Notes: a model not told the origin generated them from the sequence alone. A DNA stretch of 64,000 bases from Membranipora membranacea (GCA_914767715.1 OU612070.1:699501-763500), one strand, 5' to 3'; positions 50,201 through 60,776 are shown, numbered from the stretch's first letter. Numbers and translations are program-made.

Positions 50201-50770
50201 AGATTACGCTGCCTAGCTGCTCTATGGACAGCCTTACAGGATGTTTATTGTGTATATTTAAAAAAAGTAGTTTACTCGAGAATTGATTGTAACGCACCGT
50301 AAACCACTTTGATGTAGATTCAATAAGGAGTCAGGGAAAGTTCAGCGTATGCTTTGGGGAAAATCACACAATAATATAATATCATTACACACACAATATT
50401 CAAAACCTAAATTATACGAAACTAATTTTATTTTTACTGCCAAATCCAGAATGGACTTTTTGGTGAACGAAATGTGTTAGATGAATGTCCCTGCCCCAGT
50501 TTTTCGAAACTTTATATAAAATAAGAAAATCTTATTTTCTCTAATGATATAAAATGATACATTATTGTTCTCTGAGCGAACTCCTGAAGTACCCAGATCT
50601 GTTTTATCGCTACACAGGTGGACTGCTGGAGGCCAGGAGACAGAGAACCAGTAAGAAGGATGACTCACAGGAGCAGTGGTCCTGTACCTCTCAATCAGAG
50701 GCCTCTGTGGTTACCTCATAAGAATGACGTACGCTTAGACGCTTGGCACAGAAACTCCATCACAAACTAA
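32220..50770 (+). CDS. Ten-sushi transmembrane receptor-like protein with Cys/His-repeat tail
   Basis: Twenty exons: 32220-32294, 32527-32782, 33088-33207, 33549-33709, 34009-34159, 34604-34777, 35962-36060, 36518-36661, 37124-37297, 37490-37674, 38049-38181, 38805-38954, 39666-39805, 40027-40262, 40688-40843, 41380-41589, 41865-42026, 42252-42478, 49772-49959, 50618-50770 (stop TAA). Every junction keeps frame, giving at least 1097 residues. The outer part (about 1-605) has ten consecutive sushi/CCP domains, each with four Cys and a W or equivalent before the last Cys; most are split over two exons, as is common for this fold. One membrane span follows at about 613-636. The inner part (about 640-1097) is basic at first (CCCRRKRK) and then carries tandem Cys/His repeats. 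Sushi domains usually bind proteins or complement factors at the cell surface; the ligand here is unknown. The signal peptide exon is not certain. A foldback element occupies the 7.3 kb intron after 42478. A possible AATAAA poly(A) signal lies at 51075-51080. Confidence 0.9.
33340..33530. repeat. Old intronic repeat, copy 1
   Basis: Contains 'aatatcactctgccaccag', also seen in modified form at 34220-34510. The similarity is patchy; family and borders are unknown. Confidence 0.35.
34220..34510. repeat. Old intronic repeat, copies 2 and 3
   Basis: Two further diverged versions in tandem: 'aaatatcactctgccaaaaa' near 34310 and 'atatcgctccgccaccaggg' near 34450. Both are followed by runs resembling the 33340 copy. 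The open frames here are not coding. Confidence 0.35.
35068..35735. repeat. 28-bp minisatellite in intron
   Basis: About 24 tandem copies of a 28-bp unit containing ATATATATCACCATGACAG and GTGAGTTAAC, with few substitutions. It fills the intron between the sushi exons at 34777 and 35962. Each unit also includes a GTGAGT donor-like word, but the array does not touch an exon edge. Confidence 0.92.
36089..36113. repeat. Perfect 10-bp-arm palindrome
   Basis: ACCAAGGAGT, five-base loop, ACTCCTTGGT. It starts 29 bp after the donor of the exon ending 36060. It resembles in form the palindromes at 11246 and 57413. Confidence 0.5.
39666..39805 (+). CDS. Membrane-span exon of the sushi receptor
   Basis: This exon encodes a short acidic juxtamembrane piece, then the span AWIAAAVLGALLAAALLALL followed by IWW, then CCCRRKRK. 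Cys next to the membrane face may be palmitoylated, and the Arg/Lys cluster is a stop-transfer signal placing the downstream part in the cytoplasm. It joins the last sushi domain (exon 38805-38954) to the Cys/His tail. Confidence 0.9.
40027..50770 (+). CDS. Cytoplasmic C-x-C-x2-C-x5-H repeat region of the sushi receptor
   Basis: The tail is spread over seven exons. It has 14 exact C-x-C-x2-C motifs (three in exon 40027, three in 40688, three in 41380, one in 41865, four in 42252) plus several partial ones such as HCRQC and CHSC. In most units a His falls six positions after the third Cys (for example CNCVACIAHEKH, CTCNSCVTTTKH), and units repeat about every 17-20 residues with more His between. 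The spacing is what a zinc- or copper-binding module would use. Introns inside the region are almost all in phase 2, so exons 40688, 41380 and 41865 are symmetrical and could have spread by exon duplication. The last two exons are Pro/Arg-rich with few Cys. I do not recognise the domain. Confidence 0.85.
42502..43260. repeat. Left foldback arm
   Basis: About 28 subrepeats of 14 bp (CATTTTGCCAAAGA and variants) to about 42905, then unique arm sequence beginning 'cgccgattgccaattaagg' to about 43260. Three-subrepeat blocks of 42 bp are themselves repeated. Open frames through the array (repeating Phe-Cys-Gln peptides) are artefacts. Confidence 0.85.
43995..44400 (-). mobile_element. LINE fragment, minus strand
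   Basis: The minus strand shows a reverse-transcriptase C-terminal pattern: KFLGIHLDESI, then an NTLFYPH block, a stop, and IYGIEFYGH, matching the usual L-G-I and Y-P-H-L-I-Y-G-I-E-x-W-G-H order. It has in-frame stops and no catalytic part, so it is a dead fragment inside the foldback element. Confidence 0.7.
44537..46482 (+). mobile_element. LINE reverse transcriptase, interrupted
   Basis: The reverse-transcriptase domain is nearly continuous: YRPISLLPILSKVLEK, ALDIRKAFDCVNH, GVPQGSVLGPLLF, YLYADDCLLV, KYLGVILDNKLNF. This places it with CR1/L2-like non-LTR elements. The frame is broken twice: by a 251-bp MITE at 45138-45388, and by a frameshift near 45975. After the shift, coding continues to about 46330. 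It ends in a (TA)n run at 46459-46482. The endonuclease domain is missing, so the copy is 5'-truncated. Confidence 0.88.
45138..45388. mobile_element. 251-bp MITE nested in the LINE
   Basis: Ends are GGTAACTTCGCG and CGCGAAGTTACC. The inverted repeats extend about 75 bp inward with few mismatches. TA is present on both sides (45136-45137 and 45389-45390), the target duplication of Tc1/mariner-type elements. Without the insert and one TA, the LINE reading frame runs on uninterrupted, which fixes the borders to the base. Confidence 0.92.
47188..47410 (-). mobile_element. LINE 3' coding tail, minus strand
   Basis: An open frame ends in NSFPIQIRSATKLTHFKQQL, the typical last segment of CR1/L2-like reverse-transcriptase proteins (hydrophobic-P-x-x-I-R, then F-K-x-x-L). 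It is 3' only, inside the foldback element, and not contiguous with the minus-strand fragment at 43995-44400. Confidence 0.6.
48155..48350. repeat. GGTGGGAAAA minisatellite
   Basis: About ten degenerate 17-20 bp units with a GTGGGAAA core ('ggtgggaaaatggc', 'cagtgggaaatcaacca'). It lies inside the foldback element just before the right arm. The open frames across it are by-products. Confidence 0.8.
48519..49269. repeat. Right foldback arm
   Basis: Reverse complement of 42502-43260. It begins at a run of C (48519-48527), has the unique part to about 48880, then TTGGCAAAATG-type subrepeats to 49269. Point differences from the left arm show that the arms have not been recently homogenised. Confidence 0.85.
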
Positions 50771-52534
50771 AACAGGAAACTCTACCACAAACTAAAATTA
50801 CAAGCGTAGCTTAGTATTTTATTAATCTTCAAACTCTTTGTTCTGTTTTTTCTCTGAAGCGAAGAAGAAAACAAGAGAAATGTTGTACTTGTTATATGGC
50901 ATAATATACCAAGGCTAAGTGCTGATGTTCACTCCATAATAATTTTGTCTGCGTGGAACTTTCCAAGTGAAAAAAGTCTTGAAATTTTGTAATCTTTGTC
51001 TGGTTGTGGCGTGATTTCTTGATTTCGTTTACATAAATATAAATATGTTCCCTGTGTGTTCTAGATTTCATTTTAATAAAATCAAATCCTTGATTAAAAG
51101 AGATTAATTTCAATTAATACTCTGAAAATTTTATCCATCTTCAGTCATGTTCCATGTAATGTTACTTAGCGCTTATAACTACAAGAGGAGGCATGTTAAT
51201 TTTTGTATATTTTATTAAGCTATTGATTCGAAATGATGAATATCTGATACTCAAGGTCAGTGCGGACTGAGAGAAACCGCCCTAACCGCTAATTAGCTTG
51301 TCTGTATAAGAAAGCAAACCTGTCTAACAATATAGGTATCTAGGGCTGCTGTTGTAAGCTGGCAAACCCCAAGTGATAATATTACAATCTACTTTATTAT
51401 CTTTTGATAAGCTGCCAACAGATATCCATTATCCATGTTGGTCTATTTATCTTCAGATAATTACGATAATGTCAGCCACAGCGTAACGACATGGCTAGCT
51501 ATTGTCTCCTCATTACAAAATACTCATGGTTTAGATTGCAAAACTAACAACAGTTTAATACACAGGTGTTTATATTCTTGGCATTTTTATTTATCTTAGC
51601 CACGTGATTTTGGTGCATTTTTTCAATCGCTCTATCCCCTTCCATGATTTTGGTGGATGTCCAACGTACGGGAAGGGTTTTTTGGGAGGGGGGAGGGGGC
51701 AGCGCTCGACCGACTTTGACACAGGGGCAATGTGCAGCGAAACAAGCTTTAGAAATTTAATCTAATTTTATTAATTCAATAGTTACAGTAAGAAAATAGC
51801 TCGGCAGCATATAGGATCAAGAAAGTCATACATTCGTTTCAGCTATTTATAAAAAAGGTATTTGTTGCTTATAGATACCAATGGTTTCTTATCAACGTCA
51901 TTGAGAATTAATTTGTGATAAAAAGGTAGTTTACACTGTGCATGCATTTGTGCCCTTGTGCTATGTCGGCCATTGAACTGCTACTGACTACTTATGCAAC
52001 TACCAGGATCAGAATGATATCCCTAGGAAAATCGATAAATGCACCATTGTCTTCAAGAAAGTGCAGTAAATATAATTACTTTTTACAGGTGATTTATGTT
52101 TGTACATAAAAAAACGGCTGACATTATAATAAATGTATGAAGACAGACTTACTTGGTTGGGTAGTGGTCCAAGTGGAGACAAACTCTTCATACATACCTA
52201 CATGTTAAACTATTAAAGGTGATGGCATTTCTTACCACTAGAGGACTCACAACGAGAAAGACGAAACTACATACAAAGATCCCAGTTTTTTAACCACACT
52301 GCTATCAAGATAGTGTGATCATCACATGGTTGAGTAACAGTATATAAGTTGAATTTTAGGCTAACATGGAGTTTGAACCGTCATTATTTATCTCTGGATG
52401 GCCCAAATGCACTCAAAGCCTTAGTTTATTCAATGAGTTAGAGACTTTAGTGAGCTATGTGGCGCTAACTGCTTGGCTTTTTGTAGTCTATAAAGACAGT
52501 AGATATATAATGAGAATAAAACTTATTCATTACT
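50771..52534. other. Intergenic between converging genes
   Basis: Contains the 3' untranslated part of the sushi receptor (possible AATAAA at 51075-51080) and the 3' flank of the dispanin gene. A poly-G stretch lies at 51684-51701. No other gene is supported. Confidence 0.5.
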
Positions 52535-55252
52535 TCATTCATAATCATAATCAGCAGCTTTCGGATATAGAAATACAATAAGAAGGACTATCATCAGTAT
52601 GAATACAGCAGCTATAGCCAGTCCTGTACAACATTTACTCTGCTCTCTCTTCCTCTCAGCCTCCTCATGGTGATCTGTAGCTTGTAGTATCTGTGCTTGT
52701 ACGAGGAGAATTAATCCGATAACTCCGCATGGAATGGCATAAAGAAGTGTAGCTACTATCACCGATAGGTAGTAATGGGGCCTCCATGGGTATACATACG
52801 GCTCCTTCTTCTGTTAAAAGTATGTAATATATTATATATTATATAATAATACCAAATGTTTAATATTTTATCATTCAGTTTTGGGCAATGACACACACCC
52901 ACATGCTTTTTCAACAACTATTAACTTGAATATCACTACAACTACGGAGTATCAAAAGCAGCAAAGTTTGTGTCACTTTTGCATGACGTCGGACATGGTA
53001 CCCATAAGACAATTTAAATTTTCTTGGAAATTGTCACGTACGAAACTGCTTGAATTAACTTTGATTATCAAAGGTGTTGAGAAAACTCTAGTGCACACAG
53101 GAAATGGCAACAGAATATTGTACCGCAAATCGGGTTTTCCGGAATTTTACCATAGCTCTCAACTGTGTGTGTTTGGGATTTTACATCGATTATTAGTAAT
53201 CAATTTTATTGCAACAGAACAAGTCGCTAGCGCTGTTCTGTTGCAATAAAATTGATTACTAATAATCAATGTAAAATCCCATACACACAGTTGAGAGCTA
53301 CGGTGAATGGGATTGTACATTGACAAAAATGATGTAGGGCCTTCAATTCAAGATTTTGTTCAGGTATTCATAATTATATATTATATATCAGCAGCTTACC
53401 GATGTTGATATTTACATTTTTCATTTACATGTTCAAAGTCACTCTGTCATAGGAGAGCCAAAAGGGCAAATTAACGATAACCTGTAATTCCCAGATCAAT
53501 CTTATTTATGTTGACTTGAGCGTATTGGGAATTCCAGAAAATTGCATACTGGAATATCCATTTACAACCGCTATCGGTTGAGATGCAGTTCTCTGACTGC
53601 TGTTATTTAATAAACACCATCTTCAGATACAATTATCAAGGGAAACTAACAGTGAAAAGTACGCTCAGTGCCTAAGTACTTTGCGATACTACTCTCACAT
53701 ACCGAAGTCACTACACGTTCAGTTGCATGACAATTAGTGGCAGCATCAAGCAACATCATATCTATCTGATAATACTTAGTATTTAGGGTACATTTATGTC
53801 TGCCGTCTACCTAGCACCGTAATTTATGCATGAACGGAACACCTAAACAAAATCGCCGATAACCTAATAGGCTATAAAGTAACCATCTTTAGACCTACTG
53901 AAGCATTGTCCTCATGTCTCAGTAGACAGGTTACCAGTAGACAGGTTACCAGTAGACAGGTTACCAGTAGACAGGTTACCAGTAGACAGGTTACCAGTAG
54001 ACAGGTTACCAGTAGACAGGTTACCAGTAGACAGGTTACCAGTAGACAGGTTACCAGTAGACAGGTTACCAGTAGACAGGTTACCAGTAGACAGGTTGTC
54101 CTCATGTCTCAGTAGACAGGTTGTCCTCATGTCTCAGTAGACAGGTTGTCCTCATGTCTCAGTAGACAGGTTGTCCTCATGTCTCAGTAGACAGGTTGTC
54201 CTCATGTCTCAGTAGACAGGTTACCAGTAGACAGGTTACCAGTAGACAGGTTGCCAGTAGACAGGTTGTGTCCTCATGTCTCAGTAGACAGGTTACCAGT
54301 AGACAGGTTGCAGAGGGTGGATGGGTTCGATTTTCACTTTTTTTATGGTTAGGAAGGTTGCCCTAGTCATCAAGTGTTTGAAGTATTTTGTTAATGTTCT
54401 GGAGTGCCAGCTTATTAAGGACGAAGGTCTAGAATATGACAGCTGGAGCTGATTCTCATACTGAAGCACTGCAATAATACTATGGGATTCCCAAAGGAAT
54501 TCCACCGCGCCTGCGCAGCTCCTCACTTCCGGCTTGTTAAGCTTACTCACCAAGACAGGGGAAAAATTTTCCTCTTATAAAATTCCTAAAAATTATCTAA
54601 ACTTTTCTACTTAATAACCATGGCATCTGGAGCTGATCATTGCTCTAATAATTTTATTAGCCAACCACCTGGGGACTACAATTCACCAGGAAGGAGGATA
54701 CAAGGCAGAGGTACAAGTGTGCATTGGCAGAGCCTGGGATAAGTGGAGAGAATTGACGGGAGTATTGTGCGACAAAAAAGTCCCAAAGAAGTTGGAAAGG
54801 ATGCTAAGGACAGGATTAGATAGAGAAGTCTAGTAGAGCTAGACCTCCGGCAGCACCTGCCACCCATACAAGACAGAGCAGAGATAGGTGAGGAGGCACC
54901 AGTGCCAGGGTCAACAGTTCACTTACCTTTGTATTATCAAGTGCATCATGCTCTTTCAGATCACCTTCGTGTATCACCGGATCTGAACGGCCCATCTGTA
55001 TACAAATCAGAAAACATGGCCGATTAGAAATGTTTTGGTAAATATAATAGAATAGCACTCATGATATAACTGTGCTGCAATGAAAAACCTGATATGACGA
55101 ATAGTCTGAAAGCTCCTCTATGGTTCTGTCATCATAAATTACATATCTATGACAATTACAATACTGATCTACATGTATTAACCTACCTCAGAACCTAAAG
55201 CTTTTAACGCAAACATTTGTATCTCGTCAGGGGTAAGTATATCATACAACAG
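52535..55252 (-). CDS. Dispanin/CD225-like membrane protein
   Basis: Minus-strand exons 54995-54927 and 52810-52535 (stop TGA) give 114 residues starting MGRSDPVIHEGD. An in-frame exon 55252-55187 (with TPDEIQMFALKALG) precedes them and fits phase 0, so the true start may be farther upstream. The protein has PYVYPWRP, a first hydrophobic segment (YYLSVIVATLLYAIPCGVIG), a charged loop (HHEEAERKREQ) and then SKCCTGLAIAAVFILMIVLL. This hairpin with a small/Cys-rich entry into the second span is the CD225 (dispanin) pattern of IFITM, PRRT and SYNDIG proteins. Those act in membrane traffic and fusion control. The specific role here is unknown. The intron carries two hairpin/minisatellite blocks. 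Confidence 0.78.
53148..53306. repeat. Long hairpin
   Basis: Arms of about 68 bp (53151-53220 and 53235-53301) are almost exact complements, with GCTCTCAACTGTGTG at the outer left and CACACAGTTGAGAGC at the outer right and a loop of about 14 bp. It lies in the dispanin intron. It is a likely small MITE; no target duplication was identified. Confidence 0.8.
53906..54310. repeat. Two-unit composite minisatellite
   Basis: Two related units share AGTAGACAGGTT. The first, 15 bp long (adding ACC), repeats about 11 times. Then a 25-bp unit (adding GTCCTCATGTCTC) repeats about 5-6 times, and the two mix at the end. Frames through it on both strands stay open only because of the repeat. Confidence 0.92.
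54670..54830 (+). mobile_element. LINE fragment, RTE-like
   Basis: A plus-strand frame has RAWDKWRELTGVLCDKKVP, the familiar thumb-region pattern W-x-K-W-R-x-x-x-G-V-x-C-D-K of RTE/L1-type elements. It stops soon after (LDREV, then TAG). It is a short relic in the dispanin intron. Confidence 0.6.
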
Positions 55253-56601
55253 CTATGTACAGAAAACAAGATGACCACACGGGAGTGATGATCAGCGATC
55301 TAGTCCAGCTTTGTATCTCGGCTAGATATGATAAGATGATGTATTATGTAGATCTACACGTGCTGCTGATATGCGAAGGTTTCTTATGTGTGTAGCATTC
55401 ACTGCCTGTCAGTGTATTGCTCACAATTTCTTTACCAGTGAGAGTACCCATAAAAATATCATCAAAGATGGAATGATCTTTGATAATCCCATTAGAATGG
55501 CTATCATTATTAACTCATAATTCCCATGATAGGGAGGCATACAATAATTACCTCTTAGCATGTAACATGTTGTGATTTCAGCTTCTAATAGCCCAAATCT
55601 CGCGCAGACATCTTGGATTTACATTGTCCGACTTATTTGCACCCGGTCAAATTTAGAAAATTATCTGTGAGAATTGGCAATAAACCTAATTCTAATTGCA
55701 TGACTTGATGCAAAATATTTTAATCCTGGGAAAGTTTCTAAAGCTTCTTGTATTGAGAATGGATCACCATAATCAGCTGATTATACAATACAATCAGTGT
55801 AAATTAACGCTGATCTACATGTGAATGAATGATGAGCCCTGCGATTCATCGTAGCAGGGATGGGCAACTACAAAATACGTAAACTAGATTTGTTCCACTC
55901 CCTGCATGAAGAGATAATGACAGTTATACTTTAAATGATGCTTTATTACTTTGTCATAGCATACAGAAGTTGGTGGGTTAAGTTGGTGGGTGGTCCCGGA
56001 TGGTTCAGCACAATGTGTTTCTTACTCCACATAAATAATGTTCTCTATCGTTATGCAGCACCTGGTACAGATCTCACACTATATGGACAACCCTATTAGT
56101 ATTGAATCCTGTACAGCAGAAAAGGTGCTGGAGTTTGATGATCTAAAAACAATCAGGCTACACAAATAAGCAGACGGATTTATACTAGCTGGGGTGGCAG
56201 TTTGGGTACTTTATTCATTGGAAGCAAAAGTTCCTTGGTGGTTCTCAGATATAAATCCGGATTATAGAAATTTAATCCATAATGTGCTAGCTAGACTGTG
56301 TGCTTTCTATCATCACATCACATTCGCTTGTGATTTGTACTACAAATCAAATAAATGCTTTCATCACCTCAGCGAGTTTGTCATACACACAGACTGATAA
56401 CAACATTTTAAGATAATAATATTACGCTTGATTTGACTTCCTTTCCATGCATAGATTAGTAAACAGACCTAGCATTATAGCAGTAGCGGTCTAGTTCAGC
56501 AAGCAAGCAAACAACAAGCTGCAAGCAACAGTTTTGCTTCTTTGTGGTACATCTGGTTAATTTCTAAACCTGCAGCCACTTTGCGACCCCTGAAACTGAA
56601 G
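55253..56601. other. Region between divergent genes
   Basis: Should hold the 5' ends of the dispanin gene (minus) and the sulfotransferase-like gene (plus). A 38-codon frame at 56055-56171 and another at 56194-56397 show no splice logic or family resemblance. No promoter element was recognised. Confidence 0.45.
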
Positions 56602-59483
56602 ATGCTGGATTATGTCAAGTCTGCACTGCAGGTGCTTGCACAGCTGACATATTTTTTGCTGTTAATTGTGACAAAGATTCTACAAGCTGTGCTTCATAGG
56701 CTTAACGGTGAGTGTACTTCTGATGCGTTAAACAAGGTCTTAGACTCAAATGCAATGCTACACAAGACACATGATAGAGATAGACGTGCACTAAATTAAC
56801 AGTGTTTGGTGCCTTGTTCCTATTCAAAGTCTTAAAAGGTTAGCAGTAAAACCCCAACTTAGCACATTAGAAGAATAAATTGATAAGATCAAAGATCTGC
56901 AGATACAAGTAAGCAATGACTCTGACCTTGCATAATGGCTGTCAGCCTGAGATTAGAGTTATGAACAAGCTGCAGGAGGGGCAAGAGTTTTTGGAGCTCA
57001 AACTAGAGTCAGACAAAAAGTATCCAATGTTTCAGAGTCCATATTTCAATCGTCTTTTCAAACAACCATTAAATTCATTTCTATTTCCGCTGAGTATCTG
57101 TCCAATTCAACAACTTGACATTATTGATCCAGTGGTTATATATTTTGACAGCGATTTTATAAGCTCCGTCTGGAGTGTAGTGATTGTTGACAGTATCACT
57201 GGCTTACATCTTCGTCTAAAATCTGTACAGGGCATAAGCTTTCGATATCAGATCGGCACCTTTCATCTCCTAATACCAATGCATTGCGTGTTAACACCTT
57301 TTTATGGCAACCATTAATTTTAATTAGTAAATGTTGTTTACATGCACAAGGTAATGTCAATGACCGGTCTGAATATAGATATATCATATACCGTTGGGAA
57401 GCTTCCAAGTGTGGGCCCAATGAACTCCTGAGGCAGAGGGAGTTCATTGGTGGGCCCCTGGGACTTACATGCCTTTACATTGCCAATGTCCAGTGGTCGA
57501 TACTGGACTACTGAACGTATATAGGCTATGTGGTGATCACAATTAGATCTTCTTTATTAGCTTCTTGTCCATGCAGCAGCATGACTGAAGTTATTTACCT
57601 AATGTCTAAGGAAGGACAACTACTCATATGCCATAGGCTGGCTACGTGATTTTATGGAGCTGGCAAATTAGGACATCCTTATGAATTATTATTACTATCT
57701 GACAACAAAATCCACCTATAAGACACAAAATGAATGTTATTTTCTTACAGGTGTACACATACACAGACAAGGAGTTGTATCTCAATCTGAGAGCACACGC
57801 GTCGTCGATGTGAATCATGTCATCACTACGCTGCCTTTTCTGAGCATGTCAATCGCTGACTACTTCCACTTTCTCACCTGGCATCAAAAGTTTGAGACTC
57901 TGGACTACCTGCTCAAACCTAACATTACCTTGTACTTTATGGATAATCAACATGCTGTTTTTCTGGAGCACAAACCTGGAGACAACATTTATGACACAAG
58001 AAAGTATCCATTCTTCTTCATGGCACAGAGGTTTACAACTGTCAAAGTGCTGATCGTCCCGCTGAACCAGCTACCAGATCTAGCCCAGAAGCTGAGAGAG
58101 CCTCTGTGTGAGGTCACATGGTTGTGTCACATGGCTCGATGTGGCTCTACAACAGTAGTTCAGGGTCTCAACGCCATCCCAAACTGTGTCGCTATCTCGG
58201 AATCGCAGGATATCATGAGACATATAACTGCTGTCTATAAATCACGTAGGATTGAGATATCCGATTATGTAAAAACAGAGGTGTTCAAGGAATACCTTCG
58301 CTTTTCCGTTAGATATGCATTGAGATGTTTTTCAGCAGAACAGCATGTTTGCTTGAAGACTACTGCCTCCTTTGCTTACCAGATCTTTGGTGCTACTGCA
58401 GAGCTTTTCCCCTCCCACCGGTTTATATCAATGCACAGAGACGGCCAGGGGACTGCTAAATCGTTTTGGAAGATGGGCAACAGCCACACACTGTTACGGT
58501 TTGGTATCTGGACAATGCGTAAATTCCCCACATTGTCACAGAAAGCTTACAAAGATGCGATGGTGGTCTTCACCAATGGTCTTCAGTCGGAGGTTATGGA
58601 CATGTATTTGTGTAAAGAGATTACTCTCTTTCTGTTCTTCTATATGCAGTGGGTGACAAACATGGTCACCTTTCAGAGATACAAATCATCAGTGAAGGAA
58701 CTTCTCATGCTCTGCTATGATGACTTTCAGGGAGACAAGAAAGGCTCCGTGATGAAGGTGAGACCTGCGTCAAAATCTACAGTGATATTATGCCTGCCAA
58801 TTAAACAATGATCGAATTGAGTCCATAAAGTATCATTTTGGTATCATTTTGTATTTGCTTTAAAATTATCGTCAGAGTGCTATATTACGCACGCTAATTA
58901 TAAATTCATGGTCAGCTAAATTTTTCTTTTCGAACCAGGCCAAAGATGAATTTAATATAGTTCATGAGGAAAACCTTTTCAACAAACTTTTGGTGTCATT
59001 TTTTATTTGCATCAAACTTATCATCAGAGTGCTTGCATTATCAACTTAGGTGGTCAAATTCAGGCGGACTCACCTTTTCTTCTAATTATATTTACTATCG
59101 CTCCCCCCCCCCGACTCTATGAATTATATAATACATGCACAAGTTCAAGTGGCTAAGCCAATGTTTATGTCAAACCATTTTTGTCAGCAGTTTCAAATTA
59201 TTAATATTTTATTATTCGGTACAATTATATTTGTCTACTTTTATAGATTATGTCATACATGGGTATATCTCTGGATCATCTTCCCTCTGCACTGGAGGCC
59301 ATGGAAGGTGATAGCCAAGCTGGTACCCCACTTGGCTGGGACGTCCTTCAAGGTTTGCAAACATGGCAGCGAGATGAGAGAACAGTCGAACTGTGTAATG
59401 ATTTACTGACTAGATTCAATCTACCTTCCTTTGATCAGAAGTTCCGCTTCAATGCGAATCGGGAAATAGAAATCTATAATTAA
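56602..59483 (+). CDS. Sulfotransferase-like type II membrane protein
   Basis: Exons 56602-56707, 57751-58757 and 59247-59483 join in frame to give 449 residues. The N-terminus (MLDYVKSALQVLAQLTYFLL then LIVTKIL) is a signal anchor after a short cytoplasmic tail, as in Golgi sulfotransferases. At residues 164-170 ARCGSTT follows a beta strand (EVTWLCHM), matching the 5'-phosphosulfate-binding loop R-x-G-S-T. At 264-273 HRDGQGTAKS matches the 3'-phosphate-binding R-D-x-x-x-x-x-x-S region. The likely reaction is sulfate transfer from PAPS to a glycan or other secreted substrate; the acceptor cannot be told. The loop has Cys where many members have Ser or Pro. An acceptor 'cctgcag' just before 56576 suggests an upstream untranslated exon. 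An upstream coding start is not excluded. Confidence 0.8.
57413..57457. repeat. Palindrome with GGGCCC ends
   Basis: GGGCCCAATGAACTCC and GGAGTTCATTGGTGGGCCC pair with one three-base gap around a ten-base loop. It lies in the first intron of the sulfotransferase-like gene. It is similar in design to 11246-11271 and 36089-36113. Confidence 0.5.
58845..59085. repeat. Old tandem duplication in intron
   Basis: Two units of about 100 bp, near 58845-58935 and 58980-59085, share 'tcattttgtatttgc', 'atcgtcagagtgct' and a T-rich end. Identity is moderate. Noncoding. Confidence 0.5.
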
Positions 59484-60776
59484 ATTCTAAGCTGAGCTTA
59501 GCTCTGACATTTAGAGGAGATGTTAACACAGAATAATTCAGAATACTTTGAGAATGTGAGAATGTACCCAATCCACTCCAATCAGGGCAAACACATTGGC
59601 TTTCCTTTGCTTAGATTTTGTGAAGGATAGAATTATTCATTTCTCTCTTTCAATGCTGCCCATAATCAGGACAATTCATAGCAAGACAGGGTTCCATTAT
59701 GCTAACTTCGCCGTAAGACTTGTTAGGGTCGGATTTTTGTCGACAACTCAGACGACTGTCATAAATATTTCTGTATAAAACTTTTAAAGCACTAATACCT
59801 GGTCAGGCAATATTAGCACTTGGTGTATATGTATCATTTAATCATTTGAAATTCTTGGTGGTATTTTCTAGTCTTGGAATTTATTAGAATCACTGCTTCC
59901 ATCCTTTTTCCTCTGTAGTTTCATCATTATATGTAGTCCCATTTTCTCAGATAATGACGTGTCCTATTGTAATAACTACTTTTTTCACGCTGCTGCTTCT
60001 GTGTATAGGTCGGGGAAGCAATAGACATTCACTGTTGACGCCGATATCACATTTATAAACTCAAAGAACCTTACCGGCATCGGCAAAATTAAGTTTGGCC
60101 ACAGTAAAGGCCATTAGATTTTGACTACAGTACTTAAGGATAATAATGTTAAGTTGTCACATACTCTAGATTGATCATAGTACTCAGGAACAACAGCTAT
60201 TCTGTAGTTTGCATACTCATTTAACAGCACAGATCTATTCTTCCTTGTGAAGCGACAATAAAATTAGCAATCCAATTTGAGCAGACTGGTTGTGTTCAGT
60301 CACAACTACGAATAATTTTAAGGAAAAAAATGATGATGGTGGTGGTGCTGATGCTTAGATCTGGCTCATCAAACAAAATATATATGATCTTGTGTTATAG
60401 GTATTCTTTACATTTTTTCTAGTGGTGATGGAAGTTCTGAGGGTAAATGGTTTTACTTATTTCAATGTTTATTGACTAATGTTTGTCTCTTATCATAAAA
60501 AGTTCTGGTTCTGGAGACAAATTATGAATACCATCTCGTGCGGAAAGGTCTTATACATACACTCACCAATTGTCTTTATGTTTGAATAATAAGGGGCTGG
60601 ACAGGGGCTGATATCATGCCTAGCGTCCCTTGATTTTTCCCATTATTTCATTGATGGATATATAGTAAACTATGGCTTACACCACAAAATAATTACATCA
60701 TGTCGCGCTATTTAAGTGGGACAGTATTGAATGCTATTGGCCAGTGGCCTGTCTAGGGAGTATATTAAGTCTATGG

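Noticed and set aside
53872-54130. Frames with repeated CLLVT or QVTSR peptides
   Set aside because: By-products of the 15-bp minisatellite; no start, splice or codon evidence.
56055-56397. Short plus-strand frames upstream of the sulfotransferase-like gene
   Set aside because: They do not connect in phase to the exon at 56602 and resemble nothing I know.
58372-58656. 94-codon frame inside the sulfotransferase-like exon
   Set aside because: Alternative-frame shadow of the real coding frame, which carries the family motifs.
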